A stretch of DNA of 64,000 nucleotides. Source: Candidatus Pantoea bituminis. GTDB taxonomy: Bacteria; Pseudomonadota; Gammaproteobacteria; Enterobacterales; Enterobacteriaceae. This document shows, in pieces, positions 9,328-18,760 of this stretch. How positions within the stretch are numbered: position 1 is the first letter of the stretch; the number at the start of each line of letters is the position of its first letter. The DNA is taken from the NCBI RefSeq assembly GCF_018842675.1, contig NZ_JAGTWO010000005.1, positions 421,334 to 485,333 of the forward strand, in the 5' to 3' direction. The notes below the pieces were generated by a model. It made no database searches and had not been told where the DNA came from. It saw nothing but the letters and a program-made list of their open reading frames with translations. The position numbers were made by a program, and so were the translations under genes.

Positions 9328-10307
9328 ATGTCGGAACTGAAATTTGCTACACGCCTTAACTCGTTTGCCTCTGGAGCAAACCTTTACTGGCCAGACCTAC
9401 AGGGAAAGCCATCAGTCCTGCAGATGATTGCTCGCGCCGGTAAGGTCAAAGGATTAACACATCTCGACCTGAATTATCCGCAACATATGACCACTGATAT
9501 CAAAACCATGCGACAGGCAATCGAAGATGCAGGCCTGGCAGTGAATGGCATGCAGATGCGTTGGGATGCGCCGCAGTTCAAAATTGGTGCATTCACTAAC
9601 CCGAACCCGGCAATTCGTCGTGAAGCGATTGAACTGACCAAGCGTGGCATTGATGCGGGACGTGAATTTGGCTCAACGCTAATGACCTTGTGGATGGGGC
9701 AAGATGGTTTCGACTACTGCTTCCAGGCGGATTACAAAAAATCTGGGAAGACGCGGTCAACGCAGTACGTGAAATCGCTGAATATGCGCCAGATGTTGAT
9801 GTCAGTATCGAATACAAACCCAACGAGCCGCGCGCCTACAGTATCTTTCCGAATGCCACCACCTGTTTGCTGGCAGTGGAAGAAGCGGGCTGCCCGAACC
9901 TCGGTATTACCCTGGATTTCGCCCACGTGCTGTTCGCTAATGAAATCCCTGCTTATGCCGCTGCGATGGTTGCCCGTCGTTCACGACTGTTAGGCCTGGA
10001 TCTCAACGATGGCTGGGGCAAACGTGATGATGGCCTGATGGCGGGTTCTGTAAATCCACGCGCCACGCTGGAATTCCTCTGGCAGATGCAGCGCGATGGT
10101 TATAAAGGTGCTTACTACTTTGACACCTTCCCGGATGCCAGCGGTCTGGATCCAATCCGTGAAGCGGAAACCAATATCACCACGGTGCTTCATTTGCTGA
10201 AGCTGTGTGAAAAACTGCACGATAACCCGGCGCTGCTAGACGCTATTAGCCGTCAGGATGCCGTCGCCTCGCAACAGATCGTTAATGACATTATGTTCGC
10301 CAAATAA
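9328..10307 (+). CDS. Sugar phosphate isomerase/epimerase, xylose-isomerase-like TIM barrel (frameshifted as read)
   Basis: The start is taken at ATG 9328 (MSELKFATRLNSF), after AAGGG. The frame breaks after DYCFQADYKK because the A run at 9736-9741 has six bases. A seventh restores YKKIWEDAVNAVREI and a 326-residue protein. Both halves match one AP-endonuclease-family-2/xylose-isomerase-like TIM barrel: THLDLNYPQH near strand 2, VSIEYKPNEPR and LDFAHVL mid-barrel, and GLDLNDGWGKRDD as a metal-site segment. It is the first gene of a sugar ABC-transporter operon, so it probably isomerises or epimerises the imported sugar or its phosphate. The exact substrate cannot be read from sequence. Confidence 0.78.
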
Positions 10308-10371
10308 ACATGCTCTGCTCGTCATAAAGAGAAAAGTTGTACCCCACATGCTGAGACTAAAAGGCTGAAAA

Positions 10372-11412
10372 ATGAAGAAATTATTACTCTCTGTACTTGC
10401 CTCATCACTGCTCTGCTCAACAGTTTATGCTGCTGAGTTGGCACCCTTAAAATCAGACACCGAACCGGATCGTACAGACTGGTCGCAACTTGAAAGCAAA
10501 TATGGCGCGCTGCCGAAAGCAGATAAAGCATTGAAAATTGGTGGCGTATCAAAAACGCTGACCAATGAATATTGGCGCTCGCTGGGTCAGGGTTATCAGA
10601 ACGAAGCCAAAAAACAGGGATTTACCGTGGCGTATCAGGCGGCCGCGAATGAAGACGATCAAATGGGACAGTTATCCATCGCGGAAACGCTGATTTCTCA
10701 GGGCTTCAATGGATTGCTGGTTTCGCCACAAACAGACATCAACCTCGAACCCGCACTGGAAACGGCCAAAAGTAAAAATATTCCGGTGATAAACGTCAAC
10801 GATGCCGTGATGCCAAATGCACAGCACTACGTCGGTAACGTGCAAAAAGATAACGGCGTTCGCGTGGCCAAGTGGTTTATTCAACACCATCCGCAAGGCG
10901 GCAAAGTGGCGGTGATTGAAGGGCAGCCGGGCGTGTATGCGGCTGGCCAGCGCACCGGAGGTTTCAAAGAAACGCTACAAGCTAATGGCAAATTCAACAT
11001 TGTTGCCAGCGTCCCCGCCAACTGGAGTCGTGAGCAGGCTTACAACGCCGCGTCCACCATTTTGCAGCAGCATCCTGATCTGATTGGTTTTTACGCAAAC
11101 AACGACACCATGGCGCTTGGCGTAGTAGAAGCCGTGCGTTCGTTGAGCAAATCTGAGCAGGTTGCGGTATTTGGTACCGATGGTATCTCAGACGCCTATG
11201 CATCCATCAAACGCGGTGAGCTAACCGGCACCGTCGACAGCTTCCCGGTATTAACGGGTGAAGTGGCAATGGACGTCATGATTCGTCTGATCAACGGTCA
11301 GAAAATCTCTCGCGTTGTCTCTACGCCTCAGGCGCTGATCACCAAAGAGAATGTTGAGGCGTTTTCGACCAAAGATAACAACACGTTGCGCCAGCTTCTG
11401 GCCCAGCAATAA
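10372..11412 (+). CDS. Sugar ABC transporter periplasmic substrate-binding protein
   Basis: The 346-residue product has a clear signal peptide: MKK, a hydrophobic core, and probable cleavage after STVYA. The mature part is a periplasmic-binding-protein-like I fold of the ribose/xylose type, with SLGQGYQNEAKKQGF and GLLVSPQTDINLEPAL in the first lobe and GFYANNDTMALGVVEA and VFGTDGISDAYASI in the second. It captures a sugar and delivers it to the permease encoded two genes on. The AAGGCTGAAAA upstream offers only a modest ribosome site. Family firm, sugar unknown. Confidence 0.9.
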   Translation: MKKLLLSVLASSLLCSTVYAAELAPLKSDTEPDRTDWSQLESKYGALPKADKALKIGGVSKTLTNEYWRSLGQGYQNEAKKQGFTVAYQAAANEDDQMGQLSIAETLISQGFNGLLVSPQTDINLEPALETAKSKNIPVINVNDAVMPNAQHYVGNVQKDNGVRVAKWFIQHHPQGGKVAVIEGQPGVYAAGQRTGGFKETLQANGKFNIVASVPANWSREQAYNAASTILQQHPDLIGFYANNDTMALGVVEAVRSLSKSEQVAVFGTDGISDAYASIKRGELTGTVDSFPVLTGEVAMDVMIRLINGQKISRVVSTPQALITKENVEAFSTKDNNTLRQLLAQQ

Positions 11413-11428
11413 GTCAGGCGGAGAGGGT

Positions 11429-12931
11429 ATGGAACAGTATCGCTTAATGATGCGCGGCATTACCAAAACCTATGGCAGTGCTGCTGCTTTACAAAATGTG
11501 GATTTTTCTGTGAAGCCCGGTGAAGTGCATGCACTGATTGGTGAAAACGGCGCGGGGAAATCAACACTGCTGAATATCCTTTCTGGCGTTCGTGCGGCTG
11601 ACGGTGGCGAGATCAGCGTTAACGGCCAAACGGTACAAATGAAGAATCCGCTCAGCGCCCGTCATGCTGGCATCGCCATGATTCATCAGGAGTTACAGCA
11701 TGTTCCAGAACTCTCTGTTGCCCAGAATATGTTTCTTGGCCGCCCGTTGACCAAAGCGAAGGGTTTATGGGTTGATAAAAAAGCGCAGTTGGCGCGCGCC
11801 AAACTGATTTTGAAGCAGTTGGATCCGACCATCGATCCCAACGAGCCAATCAAAAATCTCAAGGTATCGCAGCAGCAGATCGTAGAAATTGCCCGCGCTA
11901 TGCTGGAAGACGCCAAAATCATTGCGATGGATGAGCCGACATCGAGCCTGACACCCCGTGAGTTTGATCGCCTGGCGGAGCTGATTGCCGATTTAAAAGC
12001 GATGGGCGTGTCGCTGATTTACGTCTCGCATAAGATGAACGAGATTTTCAAAGTCTGCGATCGCGCTACCATCATGCGTGATGGCAAGCAGGTTGGCGTG
12101 GTGAATATTTGCGATGAAGATGAAGAGAGCATTGTCGCCAAAATGGTGGGCCGCAAGATTGAAAGGCTCGATCATAATTCTTACGTGACCGATCAGGAAG
12201 TATTGCGCGTTGAGAACCTGGCACGCGGCCATGATGTTTTGCCGGCCAACTTCAGCGTTAAAGCCGGTGAAGTGCTTGGCATTGCCGGTTTAGTGGGCGC
12301 AGGCCGTACAGAACTGTTGAAGCTGATCGCCGGCATTGATAAGCGCAGCAGCGGCAGCGTGCTGGTGAATGGCAATGCGGTGCGCAATCACAATGTCAGT
12401 GCCGCCATCAAAGCGGGTATTGGATTAGTACCGGAAGATCGTAAGAAAGAGGGCATCATCAAAGAGCGCGCCGTAAAAATGAATATGGCGTTACCGTCAA
12501 TGGGTAATTTCACGCTGGCGGGCCTGATTAATAAAAGCAAACTGAACCGTGTGGCGCATGAGGTCATGAGTGATCTGAAACTGCGTCCTATGGATATTGA
12601 AAAAACCATCGGTACGCTCAGTGGCGGCAACCAGCAAAAAGTGATTATTGGACGTTGGGTCGCCGCCGATGCAAAAGTCTTTTTATTTGATGAACCCACC
12701 CGGGGAATTGATATTGGTGCCAAGTCCGAAATCTATAACCTGATTGAGAAGCTGGCGAAAGCGGGTAAGGCGATAGTTGTTGTTTCCTCGGAAATGACCG
12801 AAATCATCCGTATTTCTGACCGCGTTCTGGTGATGAGAGAAGGGAAAATCACGAAAGAATTACAGGGTGATGCAATAACGGAAGATAACATTGCCCGTTT
12901 TGCGATTAAAGATGTAGACCAAACTGCCTGA
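11429..12931 (+). CDS. Sugar ABC transporter ATP-binding protein (RbsA/MglA type)
   Basis: The protein is a tandem ATPase of about 500 residues. The first cassette has Walker A GENGAGKS and Walker B IIAMDEPTSSL; its signature (LKVSQQQIVEIARAM) is the relaxed one typical of this family. The second has GLVGAGRTEL in place of a perfect Walker A, LSGGNQQKVIIGRW as signature, and VFLFDEPTRGIDIG. This asymmetry is normal for carbohydrate-uptake family 2 ATPases. The ATG at 11429 follows GGAGAGGGT, 17 bases after the binding-protein stop; the longer open frame upstream overlaps that gene and is rejected. It powers the neighbouring permease. Confidence 0.93.
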   Translation: MEQYRLMMRGITKTYGSAAALQNVDFSVKPGEVHALIGENGAGKSTLLNILSGVRAADGGEISVNGQTVQMKNPLSARHAGIAMIHQELQHVPELSVAQNMFLGRPLTKAKGLWVDKKAQLARAKLILKQLDPTIDPNEPIKNLKVSQQQIVEIARAMLEDAKIIAMDEPTSSLTPREFDRLAELIADLKAMGVSLIYVSHKMNEIFKVCDRATIMRDGKQVGVVNICDEDEESIVAKMVGRKIERLDHNSYVTDQEVLRVENLARGHDVLPANFSVKAGEVLGIAGLVGAGRTELLKLIAGIDKRSSGSVLVNGNAVRNHNVSAAIKAGIGLVPEDRKKEGIIKERAVKMNMALPSMGNFTLAGLINKSKLNRVAHEVMSDLKLRPMDIEKTIGTLSGGNQQKVIIGRWVAADAKVFLFDEPTRGIDIGAKSEIYNLIEKLAKAGKAIVVVSSEMTEIIRISDRVLVMREGKITKELQGDAITEDNIARFAIKDVDQTA

Positions 12932-12959
12932 GTTTTTCACCTGCATTTATTTAAAGGCC

Positions 12960-13937
12960 ATGAACATGATGACACAAACAAATAATCGGGCTGTTCCGCA
13001 CTCATCGTCGCTGTTTAAGTTTAATGTGCGCGATGCCGGTACCTTGATTGGATTATTAATTATTATTGTTACGTTCTCATTTTTGTCACCGGTATTTTTT
13101 ACGGTGCCAAACTTGCTTAATATTTTACAACAATCCTCGATCAACGCCTTAATTGCATTGGGCATGACGCTGGTGATTATTTCGGGCGGAATCGACTTAT
13201 CCGTCGGGCCAACGGCGGCACTTTCTGCCGTATTAGGCGCAACCTTGATGGTAGCAGGCGTGCCGGTGCCGCTGGCCGTTATGGCCACCTTGGGAATTGG
13301 TGCAATCTGCGGGATCTTTAGCGGCACACTGATCGCTTACGCCGGTTTGCAGCCTTTTATCGTAACATTAGGCGGCTTGTCGCTGTTCCGTGCTATCGCC
13401 TTGATTTATACCGGCGGCAGCCTGATTTTCGGCATTCCCATGGAATTTCGTAGCATTATCAACAGTACGCTGTTGGGTGTGCCAACGCCGATTGTGATTG
13501 TTGCGGTGATTGCGCTGGTGCTGTGGACCGTGATGAACAAAACCCCGCTGGGTGAATATATTCTGGCAATTGGTGGCAATGAAGAAGCGGCGCGTGTTGC
13601 GGGTGTGCCGGTTAAACGCACCAAAGTCACGGTGTATATCATCTCTGGCATGCTGGCTTCGTTGGCCTCGCTGATTCTAATTGGACGTTTAGGCGCAGCC
13701 GAACCGACAATTGGTAATTTATGGGAATTGGATGCGATTGCCGCTGCGGCCATTGGTGGCGCATCTTTGATGGGTGGCAAAGGCAGTGTGTTTGGCACCA
13801 TCATCGGCGTCATTATTTTGGGTGCGTTACGTAATGGATTGACTCTGCTAAATATTCAGGCCTTTTACCAATTGCTCGCGACTGGCCTTATTATTATCAT
13901 AGCGATGTTGATTGACCGAGCGACCCGAGGCAAATAA
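12960..13937 (+). CDS. Sugar ABC transporter permease (RbsC type)
   Basis: A 325-residue hydrophobic protein with 8-10 membrane segments and the branched-chain/ribose permease signature. ALGMTLVIISGGIDLSVG and GNEEAARVAGV (the EAA-like coupling loop contacting the ATPase) are visible. It overlaps the RpiR regulator gene by one base (TAATGA), so translation is coupled. With the binding protein and ATPase it forms a complete CUT2 importer for an unidentified sugar. Confidence 0.92.
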   Translation: MNMMTQTNNRAVPHSSSLFKFNVRDAGTLIGLLIIIVTFSFLSPVFFTVPNLLNILQQSSINALIALGMTLVIISGGIDLSVGPTAALSAVLGATLMVAGVPVPLAVMATLGIGAICGIFSGTLIAYAGLQPFIVTLGGLSLFRAIALIYTGGSLIFGIPMEFRSIINSTLLGVPTPIVIVAVIALVLWTVMNKTPLGEYILAIGGNEEAARVAGVPVKRTKVTVYIISGMLASLASLILIGRLGAAEPTIGNLWELDAIAAAAIGGASLMGGKGSVFGTIIGVIILGALRNGLTLLNIQAFYQLLATGLIIIIAMLIDRATRGK

Positions 13938-14794
13938 TGAAGCAAGATCCGCGAGCCATTGGTGCTCAAATCCGTATGCGTTTGCCCCAACTCACGCCCT
14001 TAGAACGACGAGTGGTTGAGGCAATTACTGCCCGAACTGACATTACTGAGCAAACATCTTTAAAAGAGATCGCGCAGGAAAATAATGTCTCGGAAGCGAT
14101 GATTGTTAAGATTACTAAAAAACTTAACTTCACCGGTTTTAGAAACTTCAGAAGCAGTCTGGTTTATTACAACGAATCTGAAGTGGCAGGATTGCATGCT
14201 GAAATTGAGCCTGATGATTCTTCGGAGCAATTGCTGGCAAAAGTATTCAGAACGTCTATTCAGGCAATCGAAGAAACCATGTCGATTCTTGATATTTCTG
14301 AATTCAACCGTGCGGCGGACATTATATTTAAAGCGCGTCACATCGATTTATATGCCGTGGGCGGTTCTGCCACGGTAGCCCGAGATTTATCGCATAAGAT
14401 GCTTAAGATTGGCATTAAATCGACGGCCTACGATGACGCCCATATTATGTTGATGTCCGCTGCCGTGTTATCTGACGATGATGTTGTCATCGCCATTAGT
14501 CACTCGGGTGCCACGCGCGCGGTAAATGATCCCGTGAAACTGGCCATGCGTAATGGTGCCAAAGTGATTGCCTTAACCAATTACGCCGAGTCGCCCATTG
14601 CGCGCCACGCGCATGTCGTGCTCAATTCAACCTCTCAGGGATCGCATCTGTTAGGTGAAAATGCCGCGTCACGCATTGCCCAGCTTAATATTCTGGATGC
14701 ACTGTTTGTGGCCATCGCTAAAAAAGATCTCAAGCGAGCGGAGAGAAACCTGATGAAAACACAGCATGCGGTTCAGGACCTTCGGGAATTCTAA
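13937..14794 (+). CDS. RpiR/MurR family transcriptional regulator
   Basis: A 285-residue regulator with an N-terminal RpiR helix-turn-helix: TSLKEIAQENNVSEAMIVK then LNFTGFRNFRSSL, about residues 36-75. A C-terminal SIS sugar-phosphate-binding domain follows (YAVGGSATVARDLSHKM and VVIAISHSGATRAV). Such proteins respond to sugar phosphates. Sitting inside the transporter/kinase operon, it is the likely local regulator; the palindrome at 9267-9284 is a candidate target. Encoded regulator and kinase are 2 bases apart. Confidence 0.93.
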   Translation: MKQDPRAIGAQIRMRLPQLTPLERRVVEAITARTDITEQTSLKEIAQENNVSEAMIVKITKKLNFTGFRNFRSSLVYYNESEVAGLHAEIEPDDSSEQLLAKVFRTSIQAIEETMSILDISEFNRAADIIFKARHIDLYAVGGSATVARDLSHKMLKIGIKSTAYDDAHIMLMSAAVLSDDDVVIAISHSGATRAVNDPVKLAMRNGAKVIALTNYAESPIARHAHVVLNSTSQGSHLLGENAASRIAQLNILDALFVAIAKKDLKRAERNLMKTQHAVQDLREF

Positions 14795-14796
14795 CC

Positions 14797-15660
14797 ATGA
14801 GTAAAATTGTTGTCACCGGCAGCCTGCATTACGACATTATGCTGGATGCCCATCATCGCCCGGAAAAAGGCGAAACCGTAATGGGCAGCGCTTGCCGCTA
14901 TAAGTTTGGCGGTAAAGGTGGGAATCAGGCGGTATCTGCCGCCAGAGCAGGAGCAGACGTCGCTTTTGCGGGTGCGGTCGGTGCAGATGAGCAGGGAAAA
15001 TTTTTGCTCAATGTATTACGGCAGGCGGGCGTTAACACCGATGCTGTCGCCGTGATTAACGATATTCCTTCAGGCATGAGCGTGGCGATCACCGACGCCG
15101 AAGGTGATTACGGCGCGGTCGTCGTGTCGAATGCCAATCAGCACATCGCAGCAGAAACCTTCGACAACGAGGCGTTTTGGCAAGATGTAACGATGTTAGT
15201 GCTGCAAAATGAGGTGCCCGAAGCGGTCAACTTACACGCTGCACGTGCAGCAAAGCAGCGGAATATCCCGGTTTGCATTAACGCGGCACCTGCACGCTTA
15301 CTCACACCTGAGCTTGAGGGCTGCATTGATCTGCTGGTGGTGAATGCCATTGAAGCGCGAGATATGAGCAATGTGACCGTGCATGATTTAGCTTCAGCAG
15401 TGCTCGCAGCGGAAACGCTCGCTACGCGTTTTTCCAGCGTGGTGGTTACTGCGGGTGAACATGGCGTGGCCTTTATTGAGGCGGGGCAAGCCAGCCACAG
15501 TTTGCCAGCCAAAAAGATTACTTTAGTGAGCACGCACGGTGCGGGAGACTGCTTTATGGGCGTGTTGTGTCAGGCGTTGAGCCTCGACAGCAATCTGGCC
15601 CATGCCGTCGCTAAAGCCAATGATGCTGCGGCGCTGCACGTTTCACAGAAAATGGCCTGA
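14797..15660 (+). CDS. PfkB-family carbohydrate kinase (ribokinase-like)
   Basis: The 287-residue product has the ribokinase family's N-terminal glycine motif KFGGKGGNQAVSAARAG (about residues 32-48) and the C-terminal motif STHGAGDCFMGVL with the catalytic aspartate of GAGD. It phosphorylates a sugar, probably the one brought in by the adjacent ABC importer. It is the final gene of the operon and is followed by a terminator. Ribokinase proper is possible, but the TIM-barrel partner suggests a rarer sugar. Confidence 0.88.
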   Translation: MSKIVVTGSLHYDIMLDAHHRPEKGETVMGSACRYKFGGKGGNQAVSAARAGADVAFAGAVGADEQGKFLLNVLRQAGVNTDAVAVINDIPSGMSVAITDAEGDYGAVVVSNANQHIAAETFDNEAFWQDVTMLVLQNEVPEAVNLHAARAAKQRNIPVCINAAPARLLTPELEGCIDLLVVNAIEARDMSNVTVHDLASAVLAAETLATRFSSVVVTAGEHGVAFIEAGQASHSLPAKKITLVSTHGAGDCFMGVLCQALSLDSNLAHAVAKANDAAALHVSQKMA

Positions 15661-15689
15661 ACCCTTAACCGATGACAGAACAGACAACA

Positions 15690-15727
15690 AAGCCGCCGCT
15701 CGCGAATGTGAACAGCGGCTTCTTTTT
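15690..15727 (+). terminator. Terminator of the sugar operon
   Basis: AAGCCGC at 15690-15696 pairs with GCGGCTT at 15715-15721, or in an alternative register GCCGCT with AGCGGC. A run of six T follows. It lies 30 bases after the kinase stop, between convergent genes. Confidence 0.8.
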
Positions 15728-15739
15728 TAACACAGAACC

Positions 15740-16915
15740 TTAGCGCTGACCCTGCGCTGCGAGCGGCTGAGGATTCCTGATCAGCAACATCACGCTACAT
15801 CCGCCCGCAATCAGGCAAAGCGCCGCAAGTACAATCGCCTCGTTTAAAGAACCAAAGAGCGCAACGCTTGCTGATGAAACCAACGGCCCGACCAGCTGCC
15901 CGGTGGCGTAGCCCGAGGTTAAAATTCCGACGGTTTTTGCCACGGATCCTGATGATATTTCACGCGCAAAGCGCATCGTCAGCTGCATAATCGACAGAAA
16001 TCCCAATCCGGTCAAAATCGTTGAAATCAGCAAGCCTGCCGCGTTATGCACGACAACCGCTGCGGCCACGCCCAGTCCCTGCAAAATCATCGCTGTCGCT
16101 AAACTGACTTGCGTATTAAATCGCGCTGAAAAAAGAATAATCAGCGCAACGCCTGCAACCGCAGACAAGCCAAACAGCGGCCAGAAAAAGGCCGCCTGAT
16201 TGCCGTCAGGAAAGGCGCTATGCGCCATCTGAGACAAAAACGTTGCTGGCAAAATGTAACCAAAGCCGGCCAGAGCGTAGATCACCACCAACTTTTTCAA
16301 ATTGGCGCTGATGGGTTCATGATGCGTGACCTGCGATTTAGCGGCGCCAAATTCAGCGGGAAGATTCCGGCTAATAAGTAAGCTCACGATCAGCGCGACC
16401 GCACCATAGACATACCAAGAGGCGGAGGAGTGAAAATGATACGTTGCCATCAACCAGGCCAATATCCCGGATAACATGATACCCACGCCGGGGCCGGTGA
16501 ATACCGCGGCAGAGAGGCGAGGTGCGTTATTGCCAGCCAGCGTCATTTGCGTCCATGCGGTCACGATGATCAGCGCCCATGCGCCACCGACACCGGCAAT
16601 CAGGCGGAACAAGCACTGAATCGCAAACGAACCGGTGGTGCCAGAAAGTAGCGTAACCAGCACCGTCGCCATGATACCCGCCTTTAGATATTGCGCATGG
16701 CTGTGCTTAATACGACTGACATGAATCGCTCCCACCAAATAACCGATGTAATTCATGGCAGCCAGGATCCCCGCACTCGAAAGTGTCAGATAACCATCAT
16801 TCATCATCACCGGGATTTGCGGTGTTAGAGAAAATCGCCCAATTCCCATCACAGTGACCAGTGTCAGGAGGCCAGTAAGCATGGTTTTAATACTGCTGGT
16901 GCTGCTCGTACTCAT
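15740..16915 (-). CDS. YbfB/YjiJ-type MFS transporter
   Basis: A membrane protein of about 390 residues with 12 predicted helices. The N-terminal segment VTVMGIGRFSLTPQIPVMM is characteristic of the YbfB/YjiJ branch of the major facilitator superfamily. An ATG at 16945 is also in frame, but the start at 16915 (MSTSSTSS) has a TGGA element upstream and matches family N termini better. It is divergent from an XRE-type regulator with a short shared promoter region, suggesting the regulator controls it. Substrate unknown; an efflux role is probable. Confidence 0.85.
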   Translation of the reverse strand: MSTSSTSSIKTMLTGLLTLVTVMGIGRFSLTPQIPVMMNDGYLTLSSAGILAAMNYIGYLVGAIHVSRIKHSHAQYLKAGIMATVLVTLLSGTTGSFAIQCLFRLIAGVGGAWALIIVTAWTQMTLAGNNAPRLSAAVFTGPGVGIMLSGILAWLMATYHFHSSASWYVYGAVALIVSLLISRNLPAEFGAAKSQVTHHEPISANLKKLVVIYALAGFGYILPATFLSQMAHSAFPDGNQAAFFWPLFGLSAVAGVALIILFSARFNTQVSLATAMILQGLGVAAAVVVHNAAGLLISTILTGLGFLSIMQLTMRFAREISSGSVAKTVGILTSGYATGQLVGPLVSSASVALFGSLNEAIVLAALCLIAGGCSVMLLIRNPQPLAAQGQR

Positions 16916-17075
16916 TTTATTTTCCAGTAGATTGTCTAACGGCATTGATAAAAAACGAATTTAGCGTGTTGAAAACGGGACTTATCAGCAAAGTTTGCGG
17001 CATCATAAAAGCTGTATGCCTGGCGAAAAAGAGGGCGGGTTATCCTATGACTTCAGGTCATACCCAGGAGTGAGC

Positions 17076-17867
17076 ATGTCAAGAAACGCAGATATCAAAA
17101 ATTTTCTCGTCAGACACCGGGCGAAATTGAATCCGGCTGATTTCGGGTTCAGCGCGCAGAATCGACGTGTTGACGGGTTGCGAAGAGAGGAAGTCGCACA
17201 GCTGGCGGCAGTGAGCGTCAGTTGGTATACCTGGCTTGAACAGGGAAGAGATATCAGCATTTCGCCTGCGGCTCTCAAGCGTATTGGTAAAGTGCTTCAA
17301 CTGACGATGATTGAACAGCAATACCTCAATGCCATTGTCTTCGGTGGCGGGGCATCTAATGAGGATAACGCTGAACTTTCACCTGAAGTGATCGCTATGG
17401 TGGATGCCCTTCATCCGCACCCTGCCTTTGTCCGGCGTGCGAACATGGATATCCTTTACTGGAACCGCGCAGCGGCAACCCAGATTTTTGACTGGTCTTT
17501 AATTGCGCCTGCCGAGAGAAATTCACTGAAACTGATGTTCCTTAGCGATGCGTACCGTAAAAAGATTTTTGAATGGGAAAAGGCCGCCAGACACACCATT
17601 GCGGCTTTCAGAGCCTATCAAGTCGCAGAGCGCTTTACGGAAAACTTCGAGTCGATAATCACTGAGCTGATTGAGAAAAGTGATGAATTTCGTGAAATGT
17701 GGGATTTCCACGATGTAAGCCGCATTGGTGCCGGTAATAAAGCCATCATTGATGATAAAGGCAGTATTTCTCGTTACACCTATACCTCGTTAGAAGTCGA
17801 AAACTCACCGGGAATCTATCTTATTTTCTATCTTGAAGATCATAAACCAGCGGGTAAAAACGCCTGA
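17076..17867 (+). CDS. XRE-family regulator with MmyB-like ligand-binding domain
   Basis: From ATG 17076, preceded by CAGGAG, the 263-residue product opens with a helix-turn-helix (LRREEVAQLAAVSVSWYTWLEQGR, about residues 33-56). It continues into the MmyB-like PAS-type C-terminal domain, recognisable by NMDILYWNRAA and FRAYQVAERF. Such proteins are usually local regulators of redox enzymes or transporters. The gene is divergent from the MFS transporter, its likely target. Upstream in-frame codons reach 16995 but lack a ribosome site. Confidence 0.88.
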   Translation: MSRNADIKNFLVRHRAKLNPADFGFSAQNRRVDGLRREEVAQLAAVSVSWYTWLEQGRDISISPAALKRIGKVLQLTMIEQQYLNAIVFGGGASNEDNAELSPEVIAMVDALHPHPAFVRRANMDILYWNRAAATQIFDWSLIAPAERNSLKLMFLSDAYRKKIFEWEKAARHTIAAFRAYQVAERFTENFESIITELIEKSDEFREMWDFHDVSRIGAGNKAIIDDKGSISRYTYTSLEVENSPGIYLIFYLEDHKPAGKNA

Positions 17868-18120
17868 CGACGACCTGTATTGCGCTCAGAATGCCGGATT
17901 ACTGTTCAGCGCGCCCAGGCGCACCGAAGACGCCGGCAGAGAGTTAACGTTGTTGGCGTCCTGTCAGACCGGGCCGTTGTGCTTCGTATAGCCCGATGCT
18001 CAGTGATAATCGGCCCGACGCCTCGGCTGACTGCCAATGCCTTTGACATAAGCAGTAGGGCAGAAAAGTGAGAAAAACTATTAAGCACGTTAAGCCGTGT
18101 TAATCATGCCTTAAAACCGC

Positions 18121-18515
18121 TTAAGTCGAACCCCATGCTGCGTTATGCAGCACAACGCGATAACCATCAACGTCCACAAAGGTCACGCCGTTATTGTTCC
18201 AGTAAGGATTGAACGATCCCAATCGGGAAAAGCCCGCATCGTCCATTCTGGCGCAAGCGTTGTGCCAGTCGATTTTATCGGGGATATAAAGCACCAGTAG
18301 ATCCTCCTGTGAAGGTGAAGGAAGAATAGGGTGGCTATGGCATACCGTAAATTCCAGATGCCAGGACAAATCATCGCGGCCCAACATGCATCCGCTGAAA
18401 CCGTCATGATCGCTGAATTCGCCCACTTTTTTAGGCCAAGCCCTCTGCAATACATGCCAGAACTTCTCTCTAATTCGCTGACCGGCCTGGCAATACGTAA
18501 GTGATCAAACTTCAT
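18121..18515 (-). CDS. VOC (glyoxalase-fold) protein (frameshifted as read)
   Basis: The start at 18515 (MKFDHLRIARPVSELERS) has a GGAG ribosome site 6 bases upstream. The frame breaks in the A run (T6 on plus, 18427-18432). One more base turns LGLKKWANS into LGLKKVGEFSDHDGFSG and gives 131 residues ending at 18121. The pattern (HLRIARPV at the start, DLSWHLEFTV in the middle, GVTFVDVDGYRVVLHN at the end) is a bleomycin-resistance/glyoxalase fold with metal-site histidine and glutamate candidates. Reaction unknown. It is convergent with the XRE regulator. Confidence 0.78.
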
Positions 18516-18760
18516 ATTTATCTCCGCCTTTGTGTCGTTTACCCCGAAATGACAAGGTAATGAATATGTTCAGCATAGAATCAAAAATCAAAACAGGACA
18601 TTTAGCATCAACCGCAGCTTCATCCCACTGTTAAATTTACTTAACTCCTTCTCTTTCATAATAATTTACTCTGACCTTAAGCCTCATATTCTCTGGTGGA
18701 GCGCACAGCACCATGCTATTAACTCGTTGTGCTTTTTCCAACTTCACCTGCCCGGAGTTA

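Noticed and set aside
11351..11428. Upstream extension of the sugar ATPase
   Set aside because: The extra 26 codons overlap the binding-protein gene, and the ATG at 11429 has a good ribosome site and the family N terminus.
17880..18088. Short overlapping frames between the XRE regulator and the VOC gene
   Set aside because: Both strands give 60-63 codon frames of low-complexity, Arg-rich sequence without a ribosome site.
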